From positions 7,254,001 to 7,318,000 of the forward strand of contig NZ_CP117522.1 in NCBI RefSeq assembly GCF_031679605.1: DNA of 64,000 bases, given 5' to 3'. The translations under genes and the position numbers were made by a program. This document shows positions 29,295-38,624 of this stretch, piece by piece; the stretch's first letter is position 1; every line of letters begins with the position of its first letter. A model generated the notes under the pieces. The model worked only from the letters and a program-made list of their open reading frames with translations, was not told where the DNA came from and did no database searches. The stretch comes from Streptomyces luomodiensis (lineage in GTDB: Bacteria > Actinomycetota > Actinomycetes > Streptomycetales > Streptomycetaceae).

Positions 29295-30341
29295 ATGGCG
29301 TTGCGGTTGCTCCGCGGCAAGGACGGCAGGCTCACGGCCTACGCGCAGGTGGCGGGCGGTGTCGCCCGCTGGACCGAGGACCGCCCCGGCGGATCGTCCT
29401 GGACCGGACCGTGGCTGATCGAGGTCCCCGGGCTGTCTCAGGTGACGGTCGCTCAGGGCGCCGACGGCTACGCCCATCTGCTGGGGACGCGGCGTACGGA
29501 GGACAAGGACGGGCCGCGGGTCGACATCGTCCACGCCACCCAGTTCCAGACCGGGCGTCCCCTGACCGCGTGGCACTCCCTGGGCACCCCGCACCCCAAG
29601 GACCGCGCCAAGGCGCGGCGGATCGGCCCGCCGGCCGCGGCCCTGGACTCCACCGGCGCGCTCCGGGTCTTCGTCCGCAACGCCGGGGGCGGGGTGAGCG
29701 CGCGGCGGCAGGACCCCAAGGGGACATGGGAACGCTGGACCGACTGGAAGGGCACGCACCTGCTGGACGGCCTGTCGGCGGCCGCGACCGCCGACGGCCG
29801 TCTGGAACTGTTCGCACCGGCCGGGAAGGGCGCCGCGCTGCGCTGGTACCAGCCCAAGCCCGGCGCCGCCCCGCAGCGGGGCGAGGACATCCCCGCCGAC
29901 GCCCAGCCGGATTCGGCGTCCGCGGTGGAGAGCAGCCCCGGCACCCTCACCCACTACTGGCGCGACGCCCACAGCGGTGAGGTCCTGGCCTGGCGGCCGG
30001 ACGCCCCGGCCCCCGCACGGCTGGGCGGGGCGACGGGCACCGGCCCGGTCGCCGCGGTGCGCGCCGTGGTCGACGGCCACGACTGCACCGTCCTGGCCCA
30101 CCGGGACACCGCGACCGGCGCGCTGGCGGTCGCCGCCTACCCCTGCGAGGACGAGGCGGCGGGGGTGTGGTGGACACCCTCGGGCGAGCCGGGCGCCCAC
30201 ACCCCGGCACTGGCGATCGACGGGCGGGGCCGGGTGGTGCTGGCCGCGCTGGGGCTGGACGGAGGTCTCCTGGTGGCCCGTCAGAAGACCGACGAGGCCG
30301 GACTGGCACTCGAGGCGTGGACCCGCGTGGGACGCGGCTGA
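29295..30341 (+). CDS. Hypothetical protein, predicted beta-propeller
   Basis: Protein of unknown function, 348 residues, no signal peptide. It is built of repeating beta-rich stretches of roughly 45-60 residues with W-T-D/G-W patterns (ARWTEDRPGGSSWTGPWLIE, GTWERWTDWKGTHLL, LTHYWRDAHSGEVLAWRP, GVWWTPSGEPGAHTPALAID). This pattern resembles PLL-like or tectonin-like propeller lectins. No catalytic motif is visible. The ATG at 29295 is the first in-frame start with a plausible N-terminus (MALRLLRGKDGRLTAYAQV). It diverges from the NYN gene. The fold call is inference from repeat spacing. Confidence 0.65.
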   Translation: MALRLLRGKDGRLTAYAQVAGGVARWTEDRPGGSSWTGPWLIEVPGLSQVTVAQGADGYAHLLGTRRTEDKDGPRVDIVHATQFQTGRPLTAWHSLGTPHPKDRAKARRIGPPAAALDSTGALRVFVRNAGGGVSARRQDPKGTWERWTDWKGTHLLDGLSAAATADGRLELFAPAGKGAALRWYQPKPGAAPQRGEDIPADAQPDSASAVESSPGTLTHYWRDAHSGEVLAWRPDAPAPARLGGATGTGPVAAVRAVVDGHDCTVLAHRDTATGALAVAAYPCEDEAAGVWWTPSGEPGAHTPALAIDGRGRVVLAALGLDGGLLVARQKTDEAGLALEAWTRVGRG

Positions 30342-30771
30342 GGGGACGCGGCGGCGTCGCCGGGTGCCGGGCTCGTTGGGGTGGGCGCCGGGGGCGGCTT
30401 CCGTGCTCGGTGGCAGAGGCTCCGCCGGACTGCGGGCAGGCCGCCCCTCCGGGTACCCCCTAAATAACGCTTGATCTGACGCAACTATTTTGTCAATCAG
30501 TTTCCAGAGGGGTGCCCTACCCCCTGCTGTCCGGCATTGGCCTCGGCCCCCGGACATGGAAGCCGCCACCGGCGCTCGCTCCCACCGGCCCAGCTCCCGG
30601 CGGCGAGCGCCCGGCCTGGCACCCGGCAGCAACGCCCTTGTACGAGGTCGGTCCGCTGGAGGGAGGGCCGCCGGAGCGGCACGGGTGCCGACGGTGTGAG
30701 CGCGGAACGCAGGGGCGCCGGGCGGGCCGATTTCTCGGGCTCACCCGGCGCTCCGTCGCACCGCTTTGTCG
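30342..30771. other. Intergenic region without a convincing gene
   Basis: 430 bp between the convergent propeller gene and fadB. Open frames cross it on both strands, but none has a start, codon pattern or protein that looks real. At 30462-30506 it has an unusually AT-rich patch (TAAATAACG, AACTATTTTGTCAATCAG) that might be a promoter. On the minus strand that patch contains TTGACA, but no -10 could be assigned. Confidence 0.5.
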
Positions 30772-32901
30772 TTACGCCGGGACGCTCGCCACGCCCGGAG
30801 CCAGGAACGTCTTGCCGTTCACCCGCTCCGAGATGCCCTCGCGGTCCAGGTACGGCGTGATGCCGCCCAGGTGGAAGGGCCAGCCCGCGCCGGTGATCAG
30901 GCACAGGTCGATGTCCTGCGCCTCGGCGACGACGCCTTCCTCGAGCATCAGGCCGATCTCCTGAGCCACGGCGTCCAGCACCCGGGCGCGCACCTGCTCC
31001 TCGGTCAGGACGGTGTCGCCCTGCTGGAGCAGCGCGGCGACCTCCGGGTCCAGCTCCGGCTTTCCGGAGTCGTGCACGTAGAAGCCGCGCTTGCCCGCCT
31101 CGACCACGCGCTTGAGGTTCTCCGAGACCGTGAAGCGGTCCGGGAACGCGCCGTGCAGCGTCTCGGAGACGTGCAGCCCGATCGCCGGGCCGACCAGCTC
31201 CAGCAGCACCAGCGGGGACATCGGCAGCCCCAGCGGCTCCACCGCGCGCTCGGCGACCTCGACCGGGGTGCCCTCGTCGATGACGTTCTGGATCTCGCCC
31301 ATGAAGCGGGTCAGGATCCGGTTGACCACGAACGCGGGGGCGTCCTTGACCAGGACGGCGGTCTTCTTCAGCTTCTTGGCCACGCCGAAGGCGGTGGCCA
31401 GCGCCGCGTCATCGGTCTTCTCACCGCGGACGATCTCCAGCAGCGGCAGGATCGCGACCGGGTTGAAGAAGTGGAAGCCCACGACCCGCTCGGGGTGCTT
31501 GAGCTGGGACGCCATCTCGGACACCGACAGCGAGGAGGTGTTGGTGGCGAGGATGGCGTGCTCCGGCACGACCGCCTCGACCTCGGCGAACACCTGCTGC
31601 TTGACGCCCATCTCCTCGAAGACGGCCTCGATGACGAAGTCGGCGTCACCGAAGGCGGCGGCCTTGTCCAGCGACCCGGTCACCGCGGCCTTGAGCCGGT
31701 TGGCCTTGTCCTGGTTGATCCGGCCCTTGAGCAGCAGCTTGTCGATCTCGCCGTGGACATAGCCCACGCCCTTGTCGACGCGCTCCTGGTCGATGTCGGT
31801 CAGCACGACCGGCACCTCCAGCCGCCGCGCGAACAGCAGCGCCAGCTGCGAGGCCATCAGGCCCGCGCCCACGACGCCCACCTTGGAGACCGGGCGCGCC
31901 AGCGACTTGTCCGGGGCGCCGGCCGGGCGCTTGCCGCGCTTCTGCACCAGGTTGAAGGCGTAGATGCCGCTGCGCAGCTCGCCGCCCATGATCAGATCGG
32001 CGAGCGCCTTCTCCTCGGCCTCGTAGCCGCGGGCGAGGTCGCCGTTGCGGGCGGCGTCGATGATCTCCAGCGCGCGGTAGGCGGCCGGGGCCGCCCCGTG
32101 CACCTTGCTGTCGGCGATGGCCCGGCCGCGCACGATGGCCTCGTGCCAGGCGTCACCGCGGTCGATCTCGGGCCGTACGACCTCGATCTCGCCCTTGAGG
32201 ACGGAGGCGGTCCAGATCAGCGACTGCTCCAGGAAGTCCGCGCCCTCGAAGATCGCGTCCGCGATCCCGAGCTCGTAGACCTGCTCGCCCTTGAGCTGCT
32301 TGTTCTGGTTGAGGGAGTTCTCGATGATGACCGAGACCGCGCGGTCGGCGCCGATCAGGTTCGGCAGCAGGGTGCAACCGCCCCAGCCGGGGACCAGGCC
32401 CAGGAACACCTCGGGCAGCGAGAAGGCGGGCAGGGCCGCGGAGACGGTGCGGTAGGAGCAGTGCAGCCCGACCTCGACGCCACCGCCCATCGCCGCGCCG
32501 TTGTAGTACGCGAAGGTGGGCACGGCCAGGTTGGCCAGCCGCTTGAAGACGTCGTGGCCGCCCTTGGCGATGGCCAGCGCGTCCTCGTGGCGCTTCAGCA
32601 GCTCCACGCCCTTGAGGTCGGCGCCCACGGCGAAGATGAACGGCTTGCCGGTGATGCCGACACCGGTGATCTCGCCGTCCGCGGCCTCCTTCTCGACCTG
32701 GTCGATCGCCGTGTTGAGCTGGGCGAGCGAGGCCGGGCCGAAGGTGGTGGGCTTGGTGTGGTCCAGGCCGTTGTCCAGCGTGATGAGCGCGAACCGGCCC
32801 GCGCCCTGGGGGAGATCGAGGTGGCGGACGTGCGCCTGCGTCACGACCTCGCCCGGGAACAGCTCGGCCGCTCCCTTGAGAAGCTCTGCGGTGTTGGTCA
32901 C
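30772..32901 (-). CDS. fadB: Fatty-acid oxidation multifunctional protein (enoyl-CoA hydratase/3-hydroxyacyl-CoA dehydrogenase)
   Basis: Beta-oxidation alpha subunit, 709 residues. The N-terminal hydratase half has VGADLKGVELLKRHEDALAI and the oxyanion segment YNGAAMGGGVEVGL. The central dehydrogenase has an NAD-binding Rossmann motif VGVVGAGLMASQLALLFARR (near 345) and the catalytic region VGFHFFNPVAILPLLEIV. A C-terminal dehydrogenase domain follows. It acts with the upstream thiolase to cycle acyl-CoA. The GTG at 32901 (VTNTAELLKGAAELFPGEV) has GAGGGGA upstream and overlaps the thiolase stop by 4 bp (GTGA), showing coupling. Confidence 0.95.
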   Translation of the reverse strand: MTNTAELLKGAAELFPGEVVTQAHVRHLDLPQGAGRFALITLDNGLDHTKPTTFGPASLAQLNTAIDQVEKEAADGEITGVGITGKPFIFAVGADLKGVELLKRHEDALAIAKGGHDVFKRLANLAVPTFAYYNGAAMGGGVEVGLHCSYRTVSAALPAFSLPEVFLGLVPGWGGCTLLPNLIGADRAVSVIIENSLNQNKQLKGEQVYELGIADAIFEGADFLEQSLIWTASVLKGEIEVVRPEIDRGDAWHEAIVRGRAIADSKVHGAAPAAYRALEIIDAARNGDLARGYEAEEKALADLIMGGELRSGIYAFNLVQKRGKRPAGAPDKSLARPVSKVGVVGAGLMASQLALLFARRLEVPVVLTDIDQERVDKGVGYVHGEIDKLLLKGRINQDKANRLKAAVTGSLDKAAAFGDADFVIEAVFEEMGVKQQVFAEVEAVVPEHAILATNTSSLSVSEMASQLKHPERVVGFHFFNPVAILPLLEIVRGEKTDDAALATAFGVAKKLKKTAVLVKDAPAFVVNRILTRFMGEIQNVIDEGTPVEVAERAVEPLGLPMSPLVLLELVGPAIGLHVSETLHGAFPDRFTVSENLKRVVEAGKRGFYVHDSGKPELDPEVAALLQQGDTVLTEEQVRARVLDAVAQEIGLMLEEGVVAEAQDIDLCLITGAGWPFHLGGITPYLDREGISERVNGKTFLAPGVASVPA

Positions 32902-34115
32902 TTGTTCCCCTCGAAGTGCGGGTTCTCCCAGATCACGGTGCCACCCATGCCGAAGCCGATGCACATGGTCGTGATGCCGTAACGGACCTGCGGCTGCTCT
33001 TCGAACTGCCGGGCCAGCTGCGTCATCAGCCGCACACCGGAGGAGGCCAGCGGATGGCCGAAGGCGATCGCGCCGCCGTACTGGTTGACGCGCGGATCGT
33101 CGTCCGCGATGCCGTAGTGGTCCAGGAACGACAGGACCTGGACCGCGAACGCCTCGTTGATCTCGAACAGGCCGATGTCCTCGATCGACAGACCGGCCTT
33201 GGCGAGGGCCTTCTTGGTGGCCGGGACCGGGCCGTAGCCCATCACCTCGGGCTCGACGCCCGCGAAGGCGAAGGAGACCAGGCGCATCCTCACCGGCAGC
33301 CCCAGCTCCCGGGCGACGTCCTCGGCGGCGATCAGCGAGGCGGTGGCGCCGTCGTTGAGCCCCGCGGAGTTACCGGCGGTGATCCGGCCGTGCGGGCGGA
33401 ACGGGGTCTTCAGCGAGGCCAGGCCCTCCAGTGTGGTGCCCGGCCGCATCGGCTCGTCGGCGGTCGCCAGGCCCCAGCCCAGTTCCCCGCCCTCGGGGCT
33501 GGTCCGGCGCACCGAGACCGGCACCAGGTCCTGCTGGATCTTGCCATTGGCGTACGCCTTGGCGGCCTTCTCCTGGCTGCGCACCGCGAACTCGTCGGCG
33601 CGTTCCTTGGTGAGGTGCGGCAGCCGGTCGTGGAGGTTCTCCGCCGTCATGCCCATGAACAGGGCCGACTCGTCGACCAGCTTCTCGGAGACGAAGCGGG
33701 GGTTGGGGTCGACGGCCTCGCCCATGGGGTGGCGGCCCATGTGCTCCACACCGCCCGCGACGACGGCGTCGTACGCGCCGAAGGCGATGGACCCGGCGGT
33801 CGTCGTCACGGCCGTCATCGCACCGGCACACATCCGGTCGATGGCGTAGCCGGGGACCGACTGGGGCAGCCCGGCCAGGATGCCCGCGGTGCGGCCGATG
33901 GTCAGCCCCTGGTCGCCGATCTGCGTCGTCGCGGCGATGGCCACCTCGTCGATGCGCTCCGGCGGCAGGTCCGGGTTGCGGCGCAGCAGCTCCCGGATGC
34001 ACTTGACGACCAGGTCGTCGGCGCGGGTCTCGTGGTAGATGCCCTTCGGGCCCGCCTTGCCGAATGGGGTCCGGACGCCGTCGACGAAGACGACGTCCCT
34101 AGCGGTACGAGGCAC
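32898..34115 (-). CDS. fadA: Acetyl-CoA C-acyltransferase (thiolase)
   Basis: Beta-oxidation thiolase that cleaves 3-ketoacyl-CoA, 405 residues. The nucleophilic Cys is in YAIDRMCAGAMTAV (near residue 90). The C-terminal catalytic His and Cys are in GGAIAFGHPLASSG and TTMCIGFGMGGTV. The GTG at 34115 is chosen because GGAGGAG lies 7 nt upstream; the frame extends further but without homology-like sequence. It is the first gene of the fadA-fadB operon. Confidence 0.95.
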   Translation of the reverse strand: MPRTARDVVFVDGVRTPFGKAGPKGIYHETRADDLVVKCIRELLRRNPDLPPERIDEVAIAATTQIGDQGLTIGRTAGILAGLPQSVPGYAIDRMCAGAMTAVTTTAGSIAFGAYDAVVAGGVEHMGRHPMGEAVDPNPRFVSEKLVDESALFMGMTAENLHDRLPHLTKERADEFAVRSQEKAAKAYANGKIQQDLVPVSVRRTSPEGGELGWGLATADEPMRPGTTLEGLASLKTPFRPHGRITAGNSAGLNDGATASLIAAEDVARELGLPVRMRLVSFAFAGVEPEVMGYGPVPATKKALAKAGLSIEDIGLFEINEAFAVQVLSFLDHYGIADDDPRVNQYGGAIAFGHPLASSGVRLMTQLARQFEEQPQVRYGITTMCIGFGMGGTVIWENPHFEGNK

Positions 34116-34285
34116 GTTGGCTCTCCTCCAGGTGCGGGATGGCACTGCTGCGGGCACGCCCGGGGGCGCGCCGTCACACCCTCATGCTACTTATGAGTAA
34201 CCAAGCTGCCCAGTCCTCGCGACCGGAGGGTTGAAGGTCACAGCCGTGGACCGGCGGCGCCCGCCGCCGGTCCACGCGCGTCACA

Positions 34286-35563
34286 TCACACCGGGGGCAC
34301 CAGCAAGGCGGCCGTCAGCGCCGGGGTCACCTGGTCGATCTGCCAGGCGCGGGCGCCGTGACCAGCGAGAACGGAGGCGACCGCGTCCGCCGTCGGCTCG
34401 GCCGGCGGCTCCCAGCACAGCCGCCGGACGGTGTCCGGGGCGATCAGGTTCTCCTGGGGAAGATTCAGCTGTTCCGCCAGTTGGGTGACGGCCGCGCGCG
34501 CCGCGGCGAGCCGTGCCGCCGCGGCCGGGTCCTTGTCCGCCCACGCCCGGGGCGGGGGCGGCCCGGCCACCGGCTGGCCCGGCTGCGGAAGGTCGGCTTC
34601 CGGCAGGGCCCGCGCCCGGTCCACCGCGGCCTGCCACTGCTCCAGCTGACGCCGGCTCATCCGATGGCCGAAACCGCTCAGCGCGGCCAGCGCCCGGACG
34701 TTCGCGGGCAGGGCCAGCGCGGCCTCCACGATCGCCGCGTCGCCCAGCACCTTGCCCGGTGAGACATCGCGGCGCTGGGCGATCCGGTCCCGGGCCGTCC
34801 ACAACTCGCGCACCACGGCCATCTGCCGGCGCCTTCGGATCTTGTGCATCCCCGACGTCCGCCGCCAGGGGTCCTTGCGCGGCGGGGCGGGCGGGGCCGC
34901 GGCGATGGCCGCGAACTCCTGGTGCGCCCACTCCAGCTTGCCCTGCCGGGTCAGCTCCTCCTCCAGCGCGTCGCGCAGGTCGACCAGCAGCTCGACATCG
35001 AGCGCGGCGTAGTGCAGCCAGGGCTCGGGCAGCGGACGGGTGGACCAGTCGACGGCGGAGTGGCCCTTCTCCAGGGCGTATCCGAGGATGTTCTCGACCA
35101 TGGCGCCCAGCCCCACCCGGGCGAAACCGGCCAGCCGGCCCGCGAGTTCGGTGTCGAAGATCCGGGACGGGATCATGCCTATGTCACGCAGACACGGCAG
35201 ATCCTGGGTCGCGGCATGCAGCACCCACTCGGCGTCGGCGATCGCGGCGCCCAGACCCGACAGGTCGGGGCAGCCGACGGGGTCGATCAGTGCGGTCCCC
35301 GCTCCGGCCCGGCGCAGCTGGACCAGATAGGCCCGCTGCCCGTAGCGGTAGCCGGAGGCGCGCTCGGCGTCGACGGCCACCGGGCCATGGCCCGCGGCGA
35401 AGGCCGCGACGACCTCGGCGAGCGCGTCCGCGTCGGCGGTGACGGGCGGGATGCCCTCACGCGGCTCCAGCAAGGGGACCGGCGCCGGGGGGAGGTCGTC
35501 CGGGGGGGCGCCCCCGGTGGTTCGCAGTGTCGTCTCTGCTGCGGTCTCTTGGGCGTCGGTCAC
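34286..35563 (-). CDS. RNase D-like 3'-5' exonuclease with HRDC domain
   Basis: DEDD-type exonuclease related to ribonuclease D, 425 residues; likely trims RNA 3' ends in the cytoplasm. The exonuclease domain (about 40-215) shows Exo I VAVDAERASGYRYGQRAYLV, Exo II VLHAATQDLPCLRDIG, and Exo III WLHYAALDVELLVDLRDAL. An HRDC domain follows (about 235-310: MAVVRELWTARDRIAQRRDV). A further C-terminal helical region ends in a QIDQVTPALTAALL segment. The GTG start at 35563 has no strong ribosome site. It lies downstream of the LuxR gene, separated by a 34-bp palindrome. Confidence 0.88.
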   Translation of the reverse strand: MTDAQETAAETTLRTTGGAPPDDLPPAPVPLLEPREGIPPVTADADALAEVVAAFAAGHGPVAVDAERASGYRYGQRAYLVQLRRAGAGTALIDPVGCPDLSGLGAAIADAEWVLHAATQDLPCLRDIGMIPSRIFDTELAGRLAGFARVGLGAMVENILGYALEKGHSAVDWSTRPLPEPWLHYAALDVELLVDLRDALEEELTRQGKLEWAHQEFAAIAAAPPAPPRKDPWRRTSGMHKIRRRRQMAVVRELWTARDRIAQRRDVSPGKVLGDAAIVEAALALPANVRALAALSGFGHRMSRRQLEQWQAAVDRARALPEADLPQPGQPVAGPPPPRAWADKDPAAAARLAAARAAVTQLAEQLNLPQENLIAPDTVRRLCWEPPAEPTADAVASVLAGHGARAWQIDQVTPALTAALLVPPV

Positions 35564-35598
35564 CTGTCAAGGGTAGCTGTGTGCGGCGGTAACGCAGG

Positions 35599-35632
35599 GC
35601 GCCCGTCGACGGAACGTTCCGTCGACGGGCGC
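35599..35632. terminator. 34-bp perfect palindrome, probable terminator of the LuxR gene
   Basis: Two 17-bp arms meet with no spacer at GGAAC|GTTCC and contain two GTCGAC sites. It lies between the stop of the LuxR gene (35689) and the start of the RNase D-like gene (35563), where a terminator is expected. A spacer-free palindrome of this length is unusual, and it could also be a protein-binding or cruciform site. Confidence 0.55.
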
Positions 35633-35688
35633 GGGGACCGCCCCTTCGGAGGCGAACCGGGCCGGTGAGGGGCGCCGGGCGGTACAGC

Positions 35689-36348
35689 TCAGTGGATGAT
35701 CCCGGTGCGCAGCGCGACCGCGACCATTCCGGCCCGGTCGCCGGTGCCGAGCTTGCGGGCGATCCGGGCGAGGTGACTCTTCACGGTGAGTGCGGACAGG
35801 CCCATCGAGACGCCGATGGCCTTGTTGGACTGGCCCTCCGCAACCAGCCTCAGCACCTCGACCTCGCGGCCCGACAGCTCCCGGTAGCCGCCCGGGTGGC
35901 CGGGGGCGCCCGGCGGGCGACGGTGCATCCGGGCGGCGGCGCCGAGCGGGGTGGCGCCGGGACGGCCCGGGATGCCGAGGTTGGTGCGGGTGCCGGTGAC
36001 GACGTAGCCCTTGACGCCACCGGCCAGCGCGTTCCGTACGGCGCCGATGTCATCGGCGGCGGACAGGGCCAGCCCGTTGGGCCAGCCCGCGGCGCGGGTC
36101 TCGGACAGCAGCGTCAGGCCGGAGCCGTCGGGGAGGTGGACGTCGGCGACGCAGATGTCGCGCGGGTTGGCGATACGGGGACGGGCCTCCGCGATGGACG
36201 ACGCCTCGATGACGTCGCGCACCCCGAGGGCCCAGAGGTGACGGGTGACGGTGGAACGAACGCGGGGGTCGGCGACGACGACCATGGCCGTCGGCTTGTT
36301 CGGGCGGTAGGCGACCAGGCTGGACGGTTGCTCGAGGAGAACAGACAC
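35689..36348 (-). CDS. LuxR-family regulator with receiver-like domain
   Basis: Orphan response-regulator-like transcription factor, 219 residues. The N-terminal receiver-like domain has VVVADPRVRSTVTRHLW and an aspartate in CVADVHLPDGSGLTLL. The usual acidic pair near the start is reduced to one Asp, so phosphorylation is uncertain. The C-terminal LuxR helix-turn-helix is typical: LSGREVEVLRLVAEGQSNKA followed by LSALTVKSHLARIARKLG. The GTG at 36348 follows AGGAGG. No histidine kinase gene is adjacent. Confidence 0.9.
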   Translation of the reverse strand: MSVLLEQPSSLVAYRPNKPTAMVVVADPRVRSTVTRHLWALGVRDVIEASSIAEARPRIANPRDICVADVHLPDGSGLTLLSETRAAGWPNGLALSAADDIGAVRNALAGGVKGYVVTGTRTNLGIPGRPGATPLGAAARMHRRPPGAPGHPGGYRELSGREVEVLRLVAEGQSNKAIGVSMGLSALTVKSHLARIARKLGTGDRAGMVAVALRTGIIH

Positions 36349-36484
36349 CAGGCCTCCTGGGAAGTTGTGGGACGGGTCACCACGTCCTTCGGCACCGATA
36401 CGGTCCGGCTTTAGAGAATGATCACGATTTGGTGAGTAACAATTCGGGCAATTAGGACGACTGATCGATCAGGCTTGGTCTTTG

Positions 36485-36530
36485 GGGCTCGTTCTCCCCC
36501 AGCTACCGCTGGGAGGTGCCCCCGGCCTGA
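36485..36530. repeat. Hairpin-forming intergenic element
   Basis: CTCCCCCAGC-TACC-GCTGGGAGG forms an imperfect hairpin followed by GTGCCCCC. I recall elements of this form scattered between genes in Streptomyces genomes. It sits in the 287-bp gap between the LuxR and DUF3000 genes. Confidence 0.4.
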
Positions 36531-36635
36531 AGACCCGAGAACCCGGGGACTCCGCGGCGCCCTGCGGTTCAGCCAGTCACCGTAAGGAGGTGCCTCCCGG
36601 CCGGAAGGCCTCAGCGCCCGGGACCGCTACGGCAC

Positions 36636-37367
36636 TCAGCGTGCCTGGGGGCCGCGTCGCTGGGGCAGGGAGACGACCCCCGCCTCGGTGGTCCCTGCCG
36701 GGGGCAGGCCGGCGATCTGGCACAGGAGGTCGCACCAGGCGGCCAGATGCGCCGCGGTGTCCGGCGCGCCCGGCGGTTCGGTGGTGCCCTCTGCCGTCGG
36801 CTCCGGGGGGCGCGGGCCGGGGTGGGCCGGTTCGGGGGCCGGGTGGTCGGACGGGGTCCAGGAGGCCCGGATCTCGATCCGGGTCGACGGCTCCCGCTCG
36901 CCCATCGCGCCGAAGTAGTGCGAGCTCGCCCGGGTGACCGTGCCGCTGGGCGCCCCGTAGGACAGGCCGCGTGCCTCCAGGGCGCCGGTGAGCCAGGACC
37001 AGCACACCTCGGGCAGCAGCGGATCCGCCGCGATCTCCGGCTCCAGGTCGGCGTGGACCAGCGTGACCAGGCGGAAGGTGCCGCGCCAGGCGTCGTGTCC
37101 GGCCGGGTCGTGCAGCAGGATCAGCCGCCCCTCGGCCAGCTCCTCGTCGTCGCCGGACGCGCCGGTGACCACCGCCTCCAGCGCGTACGAGTAGGGTGCG
37201 AGCCGACGCGGGGGTGGGGTCGGGTCGAGCTCCACCTCGGGCCGCACCCGCACGCCGCGCAGCGCGGCGACGGCATGCCGGAAGGCGGGCGGGGTGTCCG
37301 CACCGCCCGCGTCCGTGCCGTCAGGGCCGTCAGCACCGTTCGAGAGGTGTCCTTGAACCGCTGCCAT
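36636..37367 (-). CDS. DUF3000-family protein
   Basis: Conserved actinobacterial protein of unknown function, 243 residues. The core (about 28-180) has [40 protein letters not shown] and [20 protein letters not shown], typical of DUF3000. A Pro-rich linker and a short C-terminal helix follow ([17 protein letters not shown]). The ATG at 37367 has no ribosome site but a TAGTCT -10-like hexamer about 13 nt upstream, suggesting a leaderless mRNA. It diverges from hemE across 91 bp, a pairing I recall as conserved in actinobacteria. Confidence 0.8.
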   Translation of the reverse strand: MAAVQGHLSNGADGPDGTDAGGADTPPAFRHAVAALRGVRVRPEVELDPTPPPRRLAPYSYALEAVVTGASGDDEELAEGRLILLHDPAGHDAWRGTFRLVTLVHADLEPEIAADPLLPEVCWSWLTGALEARGLSYGAPSGTVTRASSHYFGAMGEREPSTRIEIRASWTPSDHPAPEPAHPGPRPPEPTAEGTTEPPGAPDTAAHLAAWCDLLCQIAGLPPAGTTEAGVVSLPQRRGPQAR

Positions 37368-37458
37368 GCCCGGAAGACTAGGCGCAGTGAGGGCCCCAAC
37401 CGGGGAGGAACACCCGGGTTGGCGGGTCACTCGTTCGGCCCGTGCGAAGATTTGGGGC

Positions 37459-38553
37459 ATGAGCGCCAATGAGGGGCCCTCGGGCCAGCAGCAGACCGGC
37501 CGCGCCGCGGCCCGTGCCACAGCCGATTCGGCTTTTCTGCGGGCGTGTCGCCGGGAACCGGTGCCCCACACGCCGGTGTGGTTCATGCGGCAGGCGGGGC
37601 GCTCGCTCCCGGAGTACCGCAAGCTCCGTGAGGGCATCGCGATGCTCGACTCCTGCATGCGGCCCGACCTGATCACCGAGATCACCCTGCAGCCGGTGCG
37701 CCGGCACCGGGTGGACGCGGCGGTCTACTTCAGCGACATCGTCGTACCGCTCAAGGCCATCGGCATCGACCTCGACATCAAGCCCGGTGTCGGGCCGGTC
37801 ATCGCGCGGCCGATCCGCACCCGGGCCGATCTGGAGCGGCTGCGTCCGCTCGACCCGGACGATGTGAAGTACGTCACCGAGGCCGTCGGCGCGCTCGTCG
37901 GCGAACTCGGCGCGACCCCGCTCATCGGCTTCGCGGGCGCCCCCTTCACGCTCGCCAGCTATCTGATCGAGGGCGGCCCCTCGCGCAACCACGAGCACAC
38001 CAAGGCGCTCATGTACGGCGACCCGGCGCTCTGGGCCGCCCTGCTCGACCGGCTCGCGGACATCACCTCCGCCTTCCTGAAGGTGCAGATCGAGGCGGGC
38101 GCCTCGGCGATCCAGCTCTTCGACTCCTGGGCGGGCGCCCTGGCCCCCGCCGACTACCGCCGCAGCGTGCTGCCCGCCTCCGCGAAGGTCTTCGAGGCCG
38201 TCGCCGGATACGGTGTGCCGCGCATCCACTTCGGTGTGGGCACCGGTGAGCTGCTCGGGCTGCTCGGCGAGGCGGGCGCGGACGTCGTCGGCGTCGACTG
38301 GCGGGTGCCGCTGGACGAGGCCGCCCGGCGGGTCGGCCCCGGCAAGGCGCTCCAGGGCAACCTCGACCCCGCCGTGCTCTTCGCCCCGCGCACGGCCGTC
38401 GAGGCCAAGGCGGACGAGGTGCTGGCGGCGGCCCGCGGGCTGGAGGGGCATATCTTCAACCTCGGCCACGGCGTTCTGCCCAGCACCGACCCGGACGCGC
38501 TGACCCGGCTCGTCGAATACGTGCACACCAGGAGCAAGGGCGGCGCGGACTGA
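37459..38553 (+). CDS. hemE: Uroporphyrinogen decarboxylase
   Basis: Heme-pathway enzyme that removes four carboxyl groups from uroporphyrinogen III to give coproporphyrinogen III. The product is 364 residues, with about 25 extra low-complexity N-terminal residues. Signatures are [20 protein letters not shown] (substrate-binding Arg residues), [18 protein letters not shown], and [18 protein letters not shown]. The ATG at 37459 ([12 protein letters not shown]) follows TTGGGG. It diverges from the DUF3000 gene. The later steps (hemY and chdC) lie 8 kb downstream on the same strand, separated by the pob block. Confidence 0.96.
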   Translation: MSANEGPSGQQQTGRAAARATADSAFLRACRREPVPHTPVWFMRQAGRSLPEYRKLREGIAMLDSCMRPDLITEITLQPVRRHRVDAAVYFSDIVVPLKAIGIDLDIKPGVGPVIARPIRTRADLERLRPLDPDDVKYVTEAVGALVGELGATPLIGFAGAPFTLASYLIEGGPSRNHEHTKALMYGDPALWAALLDRLADITSAFLKVQIEAGASAIQLFDSWAGALAPADYRRSVLPASAKVFEAVAGYGVPRIHFGVGTGELLGLLGEAGADVVGVDWRVPLDEAARRVGPGKALQGNLDPAVLFAPRTAVEAKADEVLAAARGLEGHIFNLGHGVLPSTDPDALTRLVEYVHTRSKGGAD

Positions 38554-38557
38554 CCGG

Positions 38558-38580
38558 GGCCCCGAGCGGCTCCCGGGGCC
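38558..38580. terminator. Possible hairpin between hemE and the convergent oxidoreductase gene
   Basis: GGCCCCG (38558-38564) pairs with CGGGGCC (38574-38580) around a 9-nt loop, just after the hemE stop. Confidence 0.4.
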
Positions 38581-38624
38581 GCTCCGGCTCCGGGCACGGC
38601 CTCGATACCGCCCGCGCGGCGGGC

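Noticed and set aside
30462..30506. Promoter for an unannotated gene or small RNA in the AT-rich patch
   Set aside because: A TTGACA hexamer is present on the minus strand, but no matching -10 element, start codon or hairpin-ended transcript could be identified, so no RNA or gene is called.
29241..30632. Long minus-strand frame opposite the propeller gene
   Set aside because: Antisense to a gene with better codon structure; the protein is low-complexity and lacks any recognisable domain.
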